Assembly: GCF_001545075.1 (NCBI RefSeq)
Contig: NZ_FCOB02000010.1
Coordinates: forward strand, 1 to 64,000
DNA from: Caballeronia ptereochthonis
Lineage (GTDB): Bacteria > Pseudomonadota > Gammaproteobacteria > Burkholderiales > Burkholderiaceae
DNA length: 64,000 bases
Reading direction: 5' to 3'
Part shown: one piece after another, positions 28,251 through 37,446 of the stretch
Layout: each line of letters starts with the position of its first letter
Position numbering within the stretch: position 1 is the stretch's first letter
Position numbers and translations under genes: made by a program
Notes under the pieces: model-generated
Told to the model about the DNA's origin: nothing
The model's database searches: none
What the model saw: the letters and a program-made list of their open reading frames with translations, nothing else

Positions 28251-29092
28251 ACACTTGGGCATTGGTCGTTGACGTGTCACTCTGCATCAATTGTAGAAAC
28301 TGTGTACTCGCGACAAAGGATGAGTACACCGGCAACGCCTTTCCAGGTTATTCCGCATCACATCCGCCGGAAGGCCTGGAAACGATCCGGATCGAACGTC
28401 ACGTCCGCGGAGAGGGTGCGCTCGTCGATGTCACCTATATCCCGAAGACCTGCAATCACTGTGACAACGCACCCTGCATCAAAGCGGCACCGGATGGCGC
28501 GATCTACAAGCGCCCGGACGGCGTCGTGATGATCGACCCGGTCAAGTCGCACGGTCGGCGCGATCTGGTCCGGACATGTCCTTACGGCATGATCGAATGG
28601 AATGAGCAGGAACAGGTTCCGCAGAACTGGAATTTCGATGCGCATCTGCTCGACGCCGGCTGGAAAGAACCCCGCTGTGCGCAGGCCTGTCCCACCAAGG
28701 CGATCCGCGGATTCAATGTCCCGGACGCCCAATTGGCAGAAATGGTTGAGAAGGAGCGCCTTTCGGTCATTCACCCCGAGTTCGGCACCAGGCCGCGCGT
28801 TTTCTACAAGAATCTGGATGATGCGCTAAGCCATCTCGTGACGGGCAACGTCTGTGAGGAACGGGAGGATGGTCAACTGCGCAATCTCGAGGATGCTGAA
28901 GTCATCCTCCGGGACGCTGCCGATGCAAGCGAGCGCACAACCAGGACTGACCCATTCGGTGACTTCCGTTTCTCCGGGCTTACGGCACCATCCTCGCAAG
29001 TTGAGATTCGAGTGCGAAAAGATGGAACGGAAAAAGTTATCGCTACACGAGATCGTACGGGAAACCTCAGCCTCGGCACATTGCTGTTCTGA
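28247..29092 (+). CDS. Iron-sulfur small subunit of the transhydroxylase-like enzyme
   Basis: A 281-residue electron-transfer subunit like BthL of pyrogallol transhydroxylase. I start at GTG 28247, which overlaps the previous stop (GTGA), has GGAGAAGG in front and gives the same spacing to the first Cys as BthL. Cysteines: C13, C16, C19; C69, C72, C77; C111; C144, C148. BthL has three [4Fe-4S] clusters; here the fourth Cys of the first motif is Thr23 and the CxxC of the last motif is W128..D131, so one cluster should be missing. The region IHPEFGTRPRVFYKNL and the C-terminal transthyretin-like domain (TDPFGDFRFSGL) match BthL. Two clusters can still form. Confidence 0.88.
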   Translation: MNTWALVVDVSLCINCRNCVLATKDEYTGNAFPGYSASHPPEGLETIRIERHVRGEGALVDVTYIPKTCNHCDNAPCIKAAPDGAIYKRPDGVVMIDPVKSHGRRDLVRTCPYGMIEWNEQEQVPQNWNFDAHLLDAGWKEPRCAQACPTKAIRGFNVPDAQLAEMVEKERLSVIHPEFGTRPRVFYKNLDDALSHLVTGNVCEEREDGQLRNLEDAEVILRDAADASERTTRTDPFGDFRFSGLTAPSSQVEIRVRKDGTEKVIATRDRTGNLSLGTLLF

Positions 29093-29217
29093 AGCCAAGG
29101 CTCCGAAGCGAGCGCGAAAAACCGGATTGAACCAATCATGCTCTACCGTCTAGTGTGAGGCACACTGAATCCCCATACTTCAGGTGTTACACAGTAACCC
29201 GCTTGGAGACGAGCCTC

Positions 29218-29824
29218 GTGAAACTGCTACACGTAGATTCCAGCATCCTTGGGCAAGGTTCCGTCAGCCGTGATCTGTCAGCGCATGTCGTCGCGACTTT
29301 TCGGGGCCGCCATCCTGACCTTGCCGTCAGTCGTCTCGACCTTGCTGCAACACCGATCGGCCATCTGACCGCGGCGCATCTCACCGCCGCGCAAGACGCG
29401 CCCCTCGACGACGCTTTGAAGTCCGACATCGCCCTGGGCCAGGTGGCGCTCGAGGAATTCCTGGCCACCGATATCGTGGTCATCGGCGCGCCGATGTACA
29501 ACCTTGGGGTGTGCCTTCTCAACTGAAGGCCTGGATCGATCGCGTCTCCGTCGCCGGGAAGACGTTCCGCTACGGGGAGCACGGTCCGATCGGACTGTGC
29601 GGCGGCAAGAAGCTGGTCATCGCCTCGTCGCGTGGTGGCGTGTATAGCGACGGATTGCCGCCGCTTTCTTCGATCATCAGGAGACTTATCTGAAGGCCGC
29701 CTTCCGCTTTCTTGGCATCACAGATATTACTTTCATCCGTGCGGAAGGCGTGGCGACGGGTGAGCAGGCGCGCAGCGGAGCCATCGCCTCGGCGAAGAGA
29801 GAGAGCGCCGCACTCGCCGCGTGA
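29218..29824 (+). pseudogene. azoR: FMN-dependent NADH:quinone/azo reductase, frameshifted
   Basis: Three consecutive frames together encode a complete Azo[21 protein letters not shown] and [12 protein letters not shown] in the first, [20 protein letters not shown] with [17 protein letters not shown] in the second, and [20 protein letters not shown] with IRAEGVATG in the third. The first break looks like a GT duplication (GTGTG near 29510), the second a small slip near 29665. Start GTG at 29218 has GGAG upstream. As quinone reductase it would fit with the hydroquinone-forming molybdenum enzyme upstream, but it is now broken unless the lesions are sequencing errors. Confidence 0.8.
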
Positions 29825-29911
29825 GGCGGCGTCGCGACACGGCCCGAGAGGAAATTCTGGGCGGGGGTGTCGGGGCAGCCGCGCCGCCCCGTATGCGATC
29901 TGTCGTACCGA

Positions 29912-30910
29912 TCAGATCTTGAAGCTTTCAAGGCTCGCCGGGTGAAACAGCTCATGCGGCTGCAGCCGCCGATTGGAAAGCCCCTCCGCATGATGCTGGG
30001 CAAGGAAGCGGTCGATAGTCCGCTCGTTTTCCGCAAAGCCGTATGGCCAGAAATCGAAGCCCATTAGCTCGCGCGCCGCCCGCAACTGGTCTTCGACGAA
30101 CGGCAGCGTCACCTTGGTCGCCCCAGTCTCGCTGAGCCGCGTAAGCGCGAGGGCCTTCGATTTCTCGAATGCCTTGACGAGCGCACCCGGCAGCCACGGA
30201 TGTTCGTCGGCAAGTGTCTTTCTGACGCCGAGCGTGTGCATGATCGGAAACAGCTTGGTGCGCGAATACCAATCGGCTGCGGTCTTGTGCGGATCCTCGA
30301 ACAGGTATCGAACTTGCGGATGGCCCTGATCGAAGCAGGAAGGGGCTCGCGGCCCGATTACGGCGTCGATCTTCCCTGCCGCCAGGAGGCTGGAAATTGT
30401 TTCGCCTTCGGGGGCGTCTTCAATCCGGACGTTGCCCGGCAGGTTCAACGCGATCTTTTCGACTCGCGTCGGATCTTCGTAGCCGCCGCGCACCCAGGTC
30501 ACGTCCGATGCCTTGACGCCGTACTCCTCTTCGAGAAAGAGGCGGACCCAGACGTTCGCGGTGAGCTGGTATTCGGGTACGCCAATGCGTTTGCCTTTCA
30601 GGTCCTCAGGCTTTTCGATTCCCCGATCAGTTCGTACATAGATAGCCGTATGCCGGAAGGCCCGCGACGGAAAGACTGGCACAGCCGTATAGGGCGAGGT
30701 GCCTGCGGCAGTCTTGACCGAGTAGCTGCTGAGCGAGAGCTCGCAGATGTCGTAGTCGGCGTGCCGAAACGCGCGAAAAAAGATCTCCTCAGGCTCCTGC
30801 AGCATGAAGACCGGATCGACTCCGTCGATCTGGACATCTCCATCGACCAGCGGACGCATGCGATCGTAGTTACCAACGGCGATGGACAGCCGAAGTTTGT
30901 GATTTCCCAT
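29912..30910 (-). CDS. 4,5-dihydroxyphthalate decarboxylase-like / NMT1-type periplasmic-binding fold protein
   Basis: A 332-residue protein of the family that includes 4,5-dihydroxyphthalate decarboxylase and NMT1/THI5-like binding proteins. It begins LRLSIAVGNYDRMRPLVDGD and has FRHADYDICELSLSSY, EDLKGKRIGVPEYQLTANVW and PFVEDQLRAARELMGFDFWPYG, all typical of the decarboxylase group. No signal peptide is present, favouring a cytosolic enzyme over a binding protein. If so it would remove a carboxyl group from a dihydroxylated aromatic acid. Site G of the repeated element is about 95 bases upstream. Confidence 0.8.
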   Translation of the reverse strand: MGNHKLRLSIAVGNYDRMRPLVDGDVQIDGVDPVFMLQEPEEIFFRAFRHADYDICELSLSSYSVKTAAGTSPYTAVPVFPSRAFRHTAIYVRTDRGIEKPEDLKGKRIGVPEYQLTANVWVRLFLEEEYGVKASDVTWVRGGYEDPTRVEKIALNLPGNVRIEDAPEGETISSLLAAGKIDAVIGPRAPSCFDQGHPQVRYLFEDPHKTAADWYSRTKLFPIMHTLGVRKTLADEHPWLPGALVKAFEKSKALALTRLSETGATKVTLPFVEDQLRAARELMGFDFWPYGFAENERTIDRFLAQHHAEGLSNRRLQPHELFHPASLESFKI

Positions 30911-30999
30911 AATCCCCTCTCCTTGTTGCAGAACAATCGAAACGAAAGCGTCGCTACCGGCCTGGTCAAGCGACTGAAAGGCCTATTAGAACGTCATCG

Positions 31000-31021
31000 T
31001 TTTATACTATATAGAATAATC
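31000..31021 (-). promoter_or_regulatory. 22-bp catabolic element, site G
   Basis: Minus-strand core GATTATTCTATATAGTATA, sharing ATTCTATATAG with site D. It is upstream of the decarboxylase-like gene (start 30910). Confidence 0.5.
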
Positions 31022-31190
31022 AGCATACACACAATACGTCACGAGTTGTTGGCCGTCAGCATGGGCACGGTGCACGCGAGGCCGCCAAGTTGTCGAAACC
31101 GCGAATCGCCTGATAATTGGAGATGGCATTACGTAGATAAGGATTGCGAACCGATAAGCCGAAAGCGGGCTTGCGAATCATCGGCAATGA

Positions 31191-31862
31191 CTATGGTTGA
31201 TCGGGTCGCTGGGCTGGGTAAATGACTTCCGGCGTCCAGCTTTCGCGCGGTTGAGCATACAGATCCCAGAACGCTTGAGCGACACCGCGCGCTTCGGGCG
31301 AGTCGGCTGAGACGAATGTCGCCACAGTGACGGAAGCGACGTGGACGCCGCGCTCCTTGAAATTGTCGAAAACCCCATACGCCAGGTTTTTGATCCCGGC
31401 CTTGCCAATTCCAAGTAACAGGTAGTCGGGATGCGGATGTGTGGCCAATGCGCCGCCAGTCAGCAGGATCGCACCACTTCCGCGCGCCAGCATGCCGCGC
31501 GATGCCCCTTGCGTGGCCACGAGCGCCGCACCGATGTTCACCGTCAGATCGGGCACGAAGGTCTCAATTGATTGCGTCTCGATCGAATCGGAATGCATCG
31601 ACGCCGAATTGAAATGCAGAACGTCGATTGCACCGTACTTCGCTTCCGTTTCGCGAACGAGTTGAAGCACACTGTCCAGATTCCCGGCATCGACCGAACT
31701 GATGCCAACGGTGTAGCCTCTGTCCGACAATTGCGTGGCCCTCTCGGCAAGATTCTCGGGATTGCGCGAGGTCAGGATCACGCGGAAGCCTTCTTGCGCG
31801 AAACGCGTGGCAGTCGCGATGCCGATGCCCGGCCCTGATCCAATACTGAGAAAAGTCTTCAC
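31191..31862 (-). CDS. Short-chain dehydrogenase-like protein with altered active site
   Basis: A 223-residue SDR-fold protein: cofactor motif GSGPGIGIATATRFAQEGF, a predicted Asn/Ser region HFNSASMHSD and a helix at LLLGIGKAGIKNLAYGVFD. The usual YxxxK is not kept: the residue four before the conserved Lys is Leu, with a Tyr further away (DYLLLGIGK). It may be a non-catalytic or differently reacting member. The start is GTG at 31862, preceded by AGGAG. It ends the dioxygenase operon, 64 bases after the reductase gene. Confidence 0.78.
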   Translation of the reverse strand: MKTFLSIGSGPGIGIATATRFAQEGFRVILTSRNPENLAERATQLSDRGYTVGISSVDAGNLDSVLQLVRETEAKYGAIDVLHFNSASMHSDSIETQSIETFVPDLTVNIGAALVATQGASRGMLARGSGAILLTGGALATHPHPDYLLLGIGKAGIKNLAYGVFDNFKERGVHVASVTVATFVSADSPEARGVAQAFWDLYAQPRESWTPEVIYPAQRPDQP

Positions 31863-31926
31863 TGTTAAGTCTCCTATGAGTAGTGAAAAGGTGTTATCAA
31901 AACTCGGGCCATACGGCACCGGTAGG

Positions 31927-32913
31927 TCAATCGGTATGCACGAACGCGTCGCTGAAGAAGTCGTCTTCTGGCAAACCGGCCTTCAGGAAGGTCTCGCGTG
32001 CGGCACTCGTCATCGCCGGATTCCCGCATGCGTACACCTCGTATCCCGCAAACGAGCCAAGGTCTTCGAGCACGGCTTCGTGCACCAAACCACGTCTTCC
32101 CGTCCAGGCTTCATCCGGTTCGGACAGCACCGGCACGAACTGCACGCGGCCGCTGTCGTGCCACTTCTGTGCGAGCGCTGAGAGATAGAGGTCTGCGATC
32201 CTGCGTGCGCCCCAGTACAGATACAGCGGCCGCTCCAGCCTGCGCCTGAGTGCGTCTTCGACGATCGACTTCACCGGCGCGAACCCCGTGCCTGTCGCGA
32301 GCATCAAAGCCGGCCTCTTCGACCCTTCGCGCAGCGTGAACTCTCCAAACGGTAGCTCGATGCGCAGCCGATCGCCCTTCGCGATGCTGCCGAGCACGTC
32401 TTCGGAAAAACGGCCGCCGGGCACGTGGCGCACGTGCAGTTGCACGCCGTCGTTTTCGTGCGGCGCATTTGCCATCGAATAGTTGCGGCGCGTGCCATCG
32501 TCAAGCTCGATCTGCAGATACTGGCCGGCACCGAACTTCACTCGGACGCCAGCCGGCAGCCGCAACTGAAGGATGGTGACGTCGTCTGCCGGCTGCGTGA
32601 TGCGGTACACCGAGGCCTCAAGCGTCTTGCGCGCTACGGGGTCGCGCTTCTCAATGCGACGCGGCGCGATTGTCAAGTCCGTGTCGGGGCGCAGACAGCA
32701 CAGCAGCGTCCTCTTGGCTGGCCCGGCCACTGCTCCCTGAACCGGAGAACGCCCCTCGCCCGTCACAAGGCGTCCCTCGCAGGACGAGCAGACGCCCTTT
32801 CGGCACGAGTACGGCACCGCGTAGCCGGCCCTTTCGGCCGCGTCGAGCACGGTTTCACCTGCCGTGCACGAGAACGTTATATCGCTGTCAGCGACGAAAA
32901 TCTGAAAATCCAT
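31927..32913 (-). CDS. Ring-hydroxylating dioxygenase reductase (2Fe-2S/FAD/NAD)
   Basis: A 328-residue flavoprotein that passes electrons from NAD(P)H through FAD and a plant-type [2Fe-2S] cluster to the oxygenase. Ferredoxin cysteines are C37, C42, C45 (SCRKGVCSSC) and C72 or C73; the FAD site is RRNYSMANAP, the pyridine-nucleotide site LATGTGFAPVKSIVEDAL, and the end CGNPAMTSAARETFLKAG is typical. The ATG at 32913 begins the ferredoxin domain directly. It follows the beta subunit gene by 61 bases. Confidence 0.92.
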   Translation of the reverse strand: MDFQIFVADSDITFSCTAGETVLDAAERAGYAVPYSCRKGVCSSCEGRLVTGEGRSPVQGAVAGPAKRTLLCCLRPDTDLTIAPRRIEKRDPVARKTLEASVYRITQPADDVTILQLRLPAGVRVKFGAGQYLQIELDDGTRRNYSMANAPHENDGVQLHVRHVPGGRFSEDVLGSIAKGDRLRIELPFGEFTLREGSKRPALMLATGTGFAPVKSIVEDALRRRLERPLYLYWGARRIADLYLSALAQKWHDSGRVQFVPVLSEPDEAWTGRRGLVHEAVLEDLGSFAGYEVYACGNPAMTSAARETFLKAGLPEDDFFSDAFVHTD

Positions 32914-32974
32914 GATATAAGCTCGATAACTTGTCGACCGTCGTCGGGCAAAGTTTGGGGCGGGTTCGCGGGAA

Positions 32975-33445
32975 TCACAGGGGCAACGCGAGCAGGGTAT
33001 CGACACGCGAGCTATCGCACACGACGATGCGCTCGCGCAACCGTACAGTTGCTTCTTCGCGCACATATATGTCGCAATAGCGACCCGTTGCGAACAGGTC
33101 GGTGCTTCCGTCGCGCATGACGCGCGCAACCATGAAGGAGGTTTCGCTGTGTGCCTCAACGGCGTCGTCATGGATCACATACGGCTGCCCGAGCAAATGA
33201 CGGTAGACGTGCCGTTCATAGATGTTGGCATCGCGCAATGAGGCGACCCTGTCGACCAGCATGCCGTATGAGGTCGCGTAGATCATGCTGCCCGCGAGAC
33301 CACGGCGATGGTTGTCGGCAGTCGTGACCCTGTAGAGACATGACTTTGTGAAGAACCCGGGCCACTGGCCGAGGTCGCCGTCGTCGATGCAGCGCGCGTA
33401 GTCGGCCTGCGCCCGCGCGATCAGTTGATGAATGTCCTGCGTCAT
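32975..33445 (-). CDS. Ring-hydroxylating dioxygenase beta subunit
   Basis: This 156-residue NTF2-fold subunit stabilises the alpha subunit in the alpha3beta3 oxygenase. It has the usual start ([39 protein letters not shown]) and ending ([20 protein letters not shown]). The ATG at 33445 overlaps the alpha stop (ATGA), the usual coupling for these subunits; an in-frame TTG lies two codons earlier. It is intact although the alpha subunit is broken. Confidence 0.9.
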   Translation of the reverse strand: MTQDIHQLIARAQADYARCIDDGDLGQWPGFFTKSCLYRVTTADNHRRGLAGSMIYATSYGMLVDRVASLRDANIYERHVYRHLLGQPYVIHDDAVEAHSETSFMVARVMRDGSTDLFATGRYCDIYVREEATVRLRERIVVCDSSRVDTLLALPL

Positions 33446-34717
33446 CGCCAATATCCCATTGCGTTACGGTAGGCCTTCCAGAATCCGCGAATCGAGGCTT
33501 CGGTTACGCGGCTGACGCTGCTTGTCGTGCCTTCGCCGCCCATCTCGACCATTGACCGGGCGTCGCTGGCCCCATTGATGCCACGCTGCACGAAGCCACC
33601 TACGCAGCCGTCCTCCATAGAGACATAGGCCGCCGGTCCGACGAGATTTGACTGGAGCAGACGCATTTCCCGCAACTCCGGTGTATCGTCCTCGAAGCCG
33701 AGATAGGTCCAGTTCAGTTCGGTTTGGCGCACACCATGCGGCAGGATCTGCCGCACCGCAATGGCGTTCTGAATCTGCTGCAGCACGAACCCCGGAAACA
33801 CTGAAAGGATCTGCAAAGTGATGCCGTCACCGAATTCGTCGGCACCCGCGAGGATCGAGGCATCTTCGAGGCTGTGGCCGCTCTCCGAGCGGATCTTCTG
33901 TTCCGCGTAGTCGTCCGCGGCCGTTTGCTTCGCTATCTCAGCAACGTGATTGACCGGCGAATAGCTGACGTGATGCCCGCCGCTAGCGTCGACTATGATG
34001 CCGCCGCGCTGGGACAGCTTGTTTAACTGGAATGTCGTAAAGAAAAGATGCAGGATACTCGCGTGATAGGAATCCTTAACATTCTCGACATAAAGCCTCC
34101 AATTGTTCGGCAGCATCTGCGTGAAGCGGCCGAGCACGACTGGCGAACGACTTTCAAGCACGCGCGCAATGCGTTCGACAATCTCTTCGCCGAGATATTC
34201 GTCGAGCGGCGGTACATCGTCGGAGAAGCTGCGAACACGAGACCGTGCAGCGTGGCGACGCGCAGCTTGCGCAAGCCGTGGTCGCCGAGGGGGAAATCTT
34301 CCTTCATGCCGCCCTAGCCGTTGATGCCGTCCTGAAACGCAACGCCGCGCAGATCGCCTTGCAGGCTGTAGGTCCAGGCGTGATAGACGCAACTGAAGTC
34401 CTTTGCGTTGCTGTGTCCTCCAGGCAAACCATCGCGCCGCGATGAGCGCACCGGTTTTCGAATGCATAGAGCTCGCCGTCCGTGTCGCGCGTGACGACCA
34501 CTGGAGCATTGCCGACGAACGTACTGCGGAAGTCGCCCGAATTCTGCAACTCGGCTTCGAGACACAGATAACTCCAGTGCGGACCACGAAAAATCGCTAC
34601 CTGTTCATCCGCATATACATCTTCGCTCTGGAACAGTGCATAGGGTACGCGCGTGACGCCCTCGACGGGCCACTCGACAGTGGCGCGGCGCGCCGGTTGG
34701 ATGGGAATGATGTTCAA
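33442..34717 (-). pseudogene. Ring-hydroxylating dioxygenase alpha subunit, broken
   Basis: Three frames add up to a Rieske oxygenase large subunit. Frame one (from a TTG at 34717 with GGAG upstream) gives the Rieske CxH ([15 protein letters not shown]); frame two gives the Rieske CxxH ([20 protein letters not shown]) and ends at an in-frame TAG (34313-34315) within GING-stop-GGMKEDF, continuing to ATLHGLVF; frame three gives the mononuclear-iron region [20 protein letters not shown] to the stop. Two frameshifts (about 34430 and 34230) and one nonsense codon exclude function. The N-terminal pattern resembles the anthranilate/terephthalate-like group. Confidence 0.88.
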
Positions 34718-34804
34718 GTCGCTGACTCCAAAGCTGGCGTTTGCCGAACGCAAGATTCCGAGAGACCGAGTCGAGGCCGTCGTTGACAACCTGCCTTCCA
34801 TGTG

Positions 34805-34819
34805 TTCGAATACCGTACA
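34805..34819 (+). promoter_or_regulatory. Candidate IclR box upstream of the dioxygenase operon
   Basis: TTCGAATACCGTACA differs at one base from a motif at 36522-36536 in the iclR promoter. It sits about 90 bases upstream of the alpha-subunit start and before the divergent iclR pseudogene. Confidence 0.5.
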
Positions 34820-34929
34820 TTGTTCGATATTGGAACCAATATGACATGCATAAAAAGGCCTGTCCATACGCAAACCGATGACTCGTCGCCTGTGACGGAC
34901 GGAGACGCGTCAACCGAGAGCCGGGCGAA

Positions 34930-35671
34930 GGAAGGAATGGGGGGCTAGCGAAGGGGTTGGCGATCATCGAAGCCTTCGGCGCGAACACCACACGCATGAC
35001 CGTCGCGGATGCGCTGCGCAGCTGGCTGACTTGAGCCGCCCCGCGGCGCAGCGTTGCCTGCTGACGCTCGTCGATCTCGGTCATCTCGCGCACGACGGAA
35101 AATTCTTCACGCCGTTGCCACGGATGCTCAGGCTGGGTGGCGCATACCTCAGCACATCGTCCTTACCGCAGATTGCGCAACCGCTTTTAGCGATCGCGCG
35201 CGACAAGCTGCAAGAGTCCGTGTCGCTGGCCGTGCTGGACGAGGGTTATCCGTGTTCATCGCGCGCGCCGAGGCAGTCCGTATCGTGTCGACGGGCGTGA
35301 AGCTCGGCGGTCGCCTGCCCGCCTATTGCTCAGCCACAGGGCGCGTTCTGCTTGGCGATCTTCCTGAACAACAGACGCGGGCACATCTGGAAAGCGTGCC
35401 CATGAAGCGCCTCAATAATCGCACAGTGGCGAACGTCGACGGCGTACTGAAGGCGATCCGGCGCGCGGTGGCGGACGGTTACGCGATCAGCGACAAAGAG
35501 TTGGAAATCGGTATGTCGGCGATGGCCGTACCGGTGAAGAACGGCGCCGGGCAGATCGTGGTGGCGCTGAGCGTGAGCGTTTTTTCAGGGCGCGTGAGCA
35601 TCGAAACATTGCGGGAAAGCTTTTTGCCGACGCTACGTGAGACGGCCGGGCGGTTGCAACGCTCGCTGTAG
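34930..35671 (+). pseudogene. IclR-family regulator, broken
   Basis: Frames spanning 34930-35671 encode an IclR protein: KGLAIIEAFGANTTRMTVAD (N-terminal HTH start), then after a shift LSRPAAQRCLLTLVDLGHLA, a further shift near 35245 and RIVSTGVKLGGRLPAYCSAT with GRVLLGDLPEQQT, ending ETLRESFLPTLRETAGRLQR. It is divergent from the dioxygenase operon, the usual place for its regulator, so enzyme and regulator have decayed together. Confidence 0.8.
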
Positions 35672-35721
35672 GACACCTTGCAACACGGACTTCCCTATGC
35701 TGTCCGAGATCGAACGAAGCG

Positions 35722-36507
35722 TTACAGCAATGTGGCAAGGTGTCGCCGTGCGATCTCGAGTTCCGGCAAGAGGTGCTCCACGACACCTTCGCGGCTCATC
35801 CGGCTTGTAGACACCGAAAGGCTCATCGCTGCGATCATTTCCCCCCGTGCATTCCTAATCGGAACAGCGATTGAGCGAATACCGATCTCCAGTTCTTCAT
35901 CGATGATCGCATACCCGTGTCTACTCGCAAACTCGATCTCCTTCATGATGCTACTGGTCGTAGTCCGGGTGTGAGGCGTCAGCGCGGGACGCGCCATTCT
36001 GTTCAACATGAATCGCACCTCGGCAGATGGACGGCCTGCCAAAAGAACACGTCCTGTGGCGCTACAGTAAGCAGGCAGGCGCGAGCCAACACCGAGACCG
36101 CTTGACAGGCTGCGCCGGTGCGTCGAGCGCGCGACGAAGACCGCATCCTGCGAATCCAGTACAGCGATCGACGCAGACTCTTGCGTACGCTCGCTAGTGA
36201 TCTCCAGGACAGGTTGTGCGATCTTGGTCAACGGATCCGAGACAACATACGCGTAGCCCAGCCGCAACGCGCGCGGCGCCAGGACATAGCTGTGACCGTT
36301 CTGCGCGGCATAACCCAACCTGCACAAAGTTAGCAAACTGCGCCGTACCGAGCCCTTCGTATGGCCGGTTATCTCAGCAGCCTGTGTCAGTGTCAACGGC
36401 CCCTTTTTCATCCCGAATGCTTCGATGATGGATAGCCCTTTTTCCAGCCCCATCACGTATTCCGGCTCGCTTTCGGGTGATTCTTTTGCGCCTGTCTTTA
36501 CTGCCAT
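35722..36507 (-). CDS. IclR-family transcriptional regulator
   Basis: A 261-residue regulator with N-terminal winged helix (GLEKGLSIIEAFGMKKGPLT, HTKGSVRRSLLTLCRLGYA) and C-terminal ligand domain (GVGSRLPAYCSATGRVLLAG, HGYAIIDEELEIGIRSIAVP). It resembles PcaR/PobR-type regulators of aromatic catabolism. GAGG precedes the ATG at 36507. It is divergent from the SDR/aldehyde dehydrogenase pair, the likely target. It is a homologue of the broken IclR gene immediately to its left, and the two genes converge. Confidence 0.9.
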   Translation of the reverse strand: MAVKTGAKESPESEPEYVMGLEKGLSIIEAFGMKKGPLTLTQAAEITGHTKGSVRRSLLTLCRLGYAAQNGHSYVLAPRALRLGYAYVVSDPLTKIAQPVLEITSERTQESASIAVLDSQDAVFVARSTHRRSLSSGLGVGSRLPAYCSATGRVLLAGRPSAEVRFMLNRMARPALTPHTRTTTSSIMKEIEFASRHGYAIIDEELEIGIRSIAVPIRNARGEMIAAMSLSVSTSRMSREGVVEHLLPELEIARRHLATLL

Positions 36508-36521
36508 AGATCCTCGCAGAA

Positions 36522-36536
36522 TTCGAATTCCGTACA
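36522..36536 (+). promoter_or_regulatory. Candidate IclR box in the iclR/SDR promoter
   Basis: TTCGAATTCCGTACA, near-identical to the motif at 34805-34819. It is 15 bases upstream of the iclR start. Confidence 0.5.
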
Positions 36537-36539
36537 AAG

Positions 36540-36554
36540 GTCCGGTATCCGGAC
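36540..36554. promoter_or_regulatory. Perfect inverted repeat in the iclR/SDR promoter
   Basis: GTCCGG and CCGGAC flank TAT. Its position between divergent iclR and SDR genes suggests an operator. Confidence 0.5.
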
Positions 36555-36676
36555 AGTTTAGTCGAGATCTTTGACATCTGATGAGTCTGTAGCGCAATGT
36601 CAATCGAACGCCCTCAACCTTGCTTGAGGCTCGTCCTCATACTGACATCCGAATCTTATGAACTGCGAAGGGAAAT

Positions 36677-37435
36677 ATGAAACCTGAATCACCTAAGCGC
36701 CTCATCGTCACGGGCGGCGCCAGCGGCATTGGCTATGCCTTCAGCGAGCACCTTGCGCAGTTGGGACACCGCGTAGTCATCGCCGACTTGCGTGGCGCCG
36801 AGGAAGCCGCGACACGGCTTCGTGAGTCCGGACATCATGCCATCGGCGTGCGCACGGACGTCGTCAGCGAGACGGATGTTGCGGACATGGCCGCCGCAGC
36901 GGTCTCAGAGTTCGGTGGAATCGACGGTCTGATCAATAACGCCGCTCTATTTACCACCCTGACACTCAAGCCGTTTGAGCAGATCACCAATCAGGAGTGG
37001 ATGCGGGTGATGGAGGTCAACACGCTCGGCCCCTTCAACTGCGCCAAAGCGGTGTTGCCGCAACTTCGACAGAGCGGTCGAGGACGGCTGGTGAATATTG
37101 CATCAACCGTACCGATCAAGGGGCCCGTGAACATGGCGCACTACGTGGCCAGCAAAGGTGCCGTCATTGCCTTCACGCGCGCGCTTGCGCGGGAACTGGC
37201 GAAGGACAGCGTTACGGTCAATTCGATTGCACCAGGCTTCACGCTCAGCGATGGCGTGCTGCAGACCGATCTACAAGACCGCATTGGTGAAAATGCCCGT
37301 ACTGCCGGCCGCTGTATTCAGCGCGACCAAGTGCCAGCAGACCTCGTGGCAGCGCTCGCTTACCTGGTTAGTGATGGAGCGAGCTTTGTCACCGGTCAGA
37401 CCCTCGCCGTGGATGGCGGTAGTGTATTCCTCTGA
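36677..37435 (+). CDS. SDR-family oxidoreductase
   Basis: A 252-residue classical short-chain dehydrogenase. Cofactor motif TGGASGIG at 12-19, NNAA at 87-90, catalytic Ser143 and Y156-x3-K160 (YVASK), and the C-terminal [17 protein letters not shown]. It probably interconverts an alcohol and ketone with NAD(P). AAGGGA precedes the ATG. It is followed after 11 bases by an aldehyde dehydrogenase, so the pair likely oxidises an alcohol to an acid. Confidence 0.92.
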   Translation: MKPESPKRLIVTGGASGIGYAFSEHLAQLGHRVVIADLRGAEEAATRLRESGHHAIGVRTDVVSETDVADMAAAAVSEFGGIDGLINNAALFTTLTLKPFEQITNQEWMRVMEVNTLGPFNCAKAVLPQLRQSGRGRLVNIASTVPIKGPVNMAHYVASKGAVIAFTRALARELAKDSVTVNSIAPGFTLSDGVLQTDLQDRIGENARTAGRCIQRDQVPADLVAALAYLVSDGASFVTGQTLAVDGGSVFL

Positions 37436-37446
37436 GTCAGAACGCC

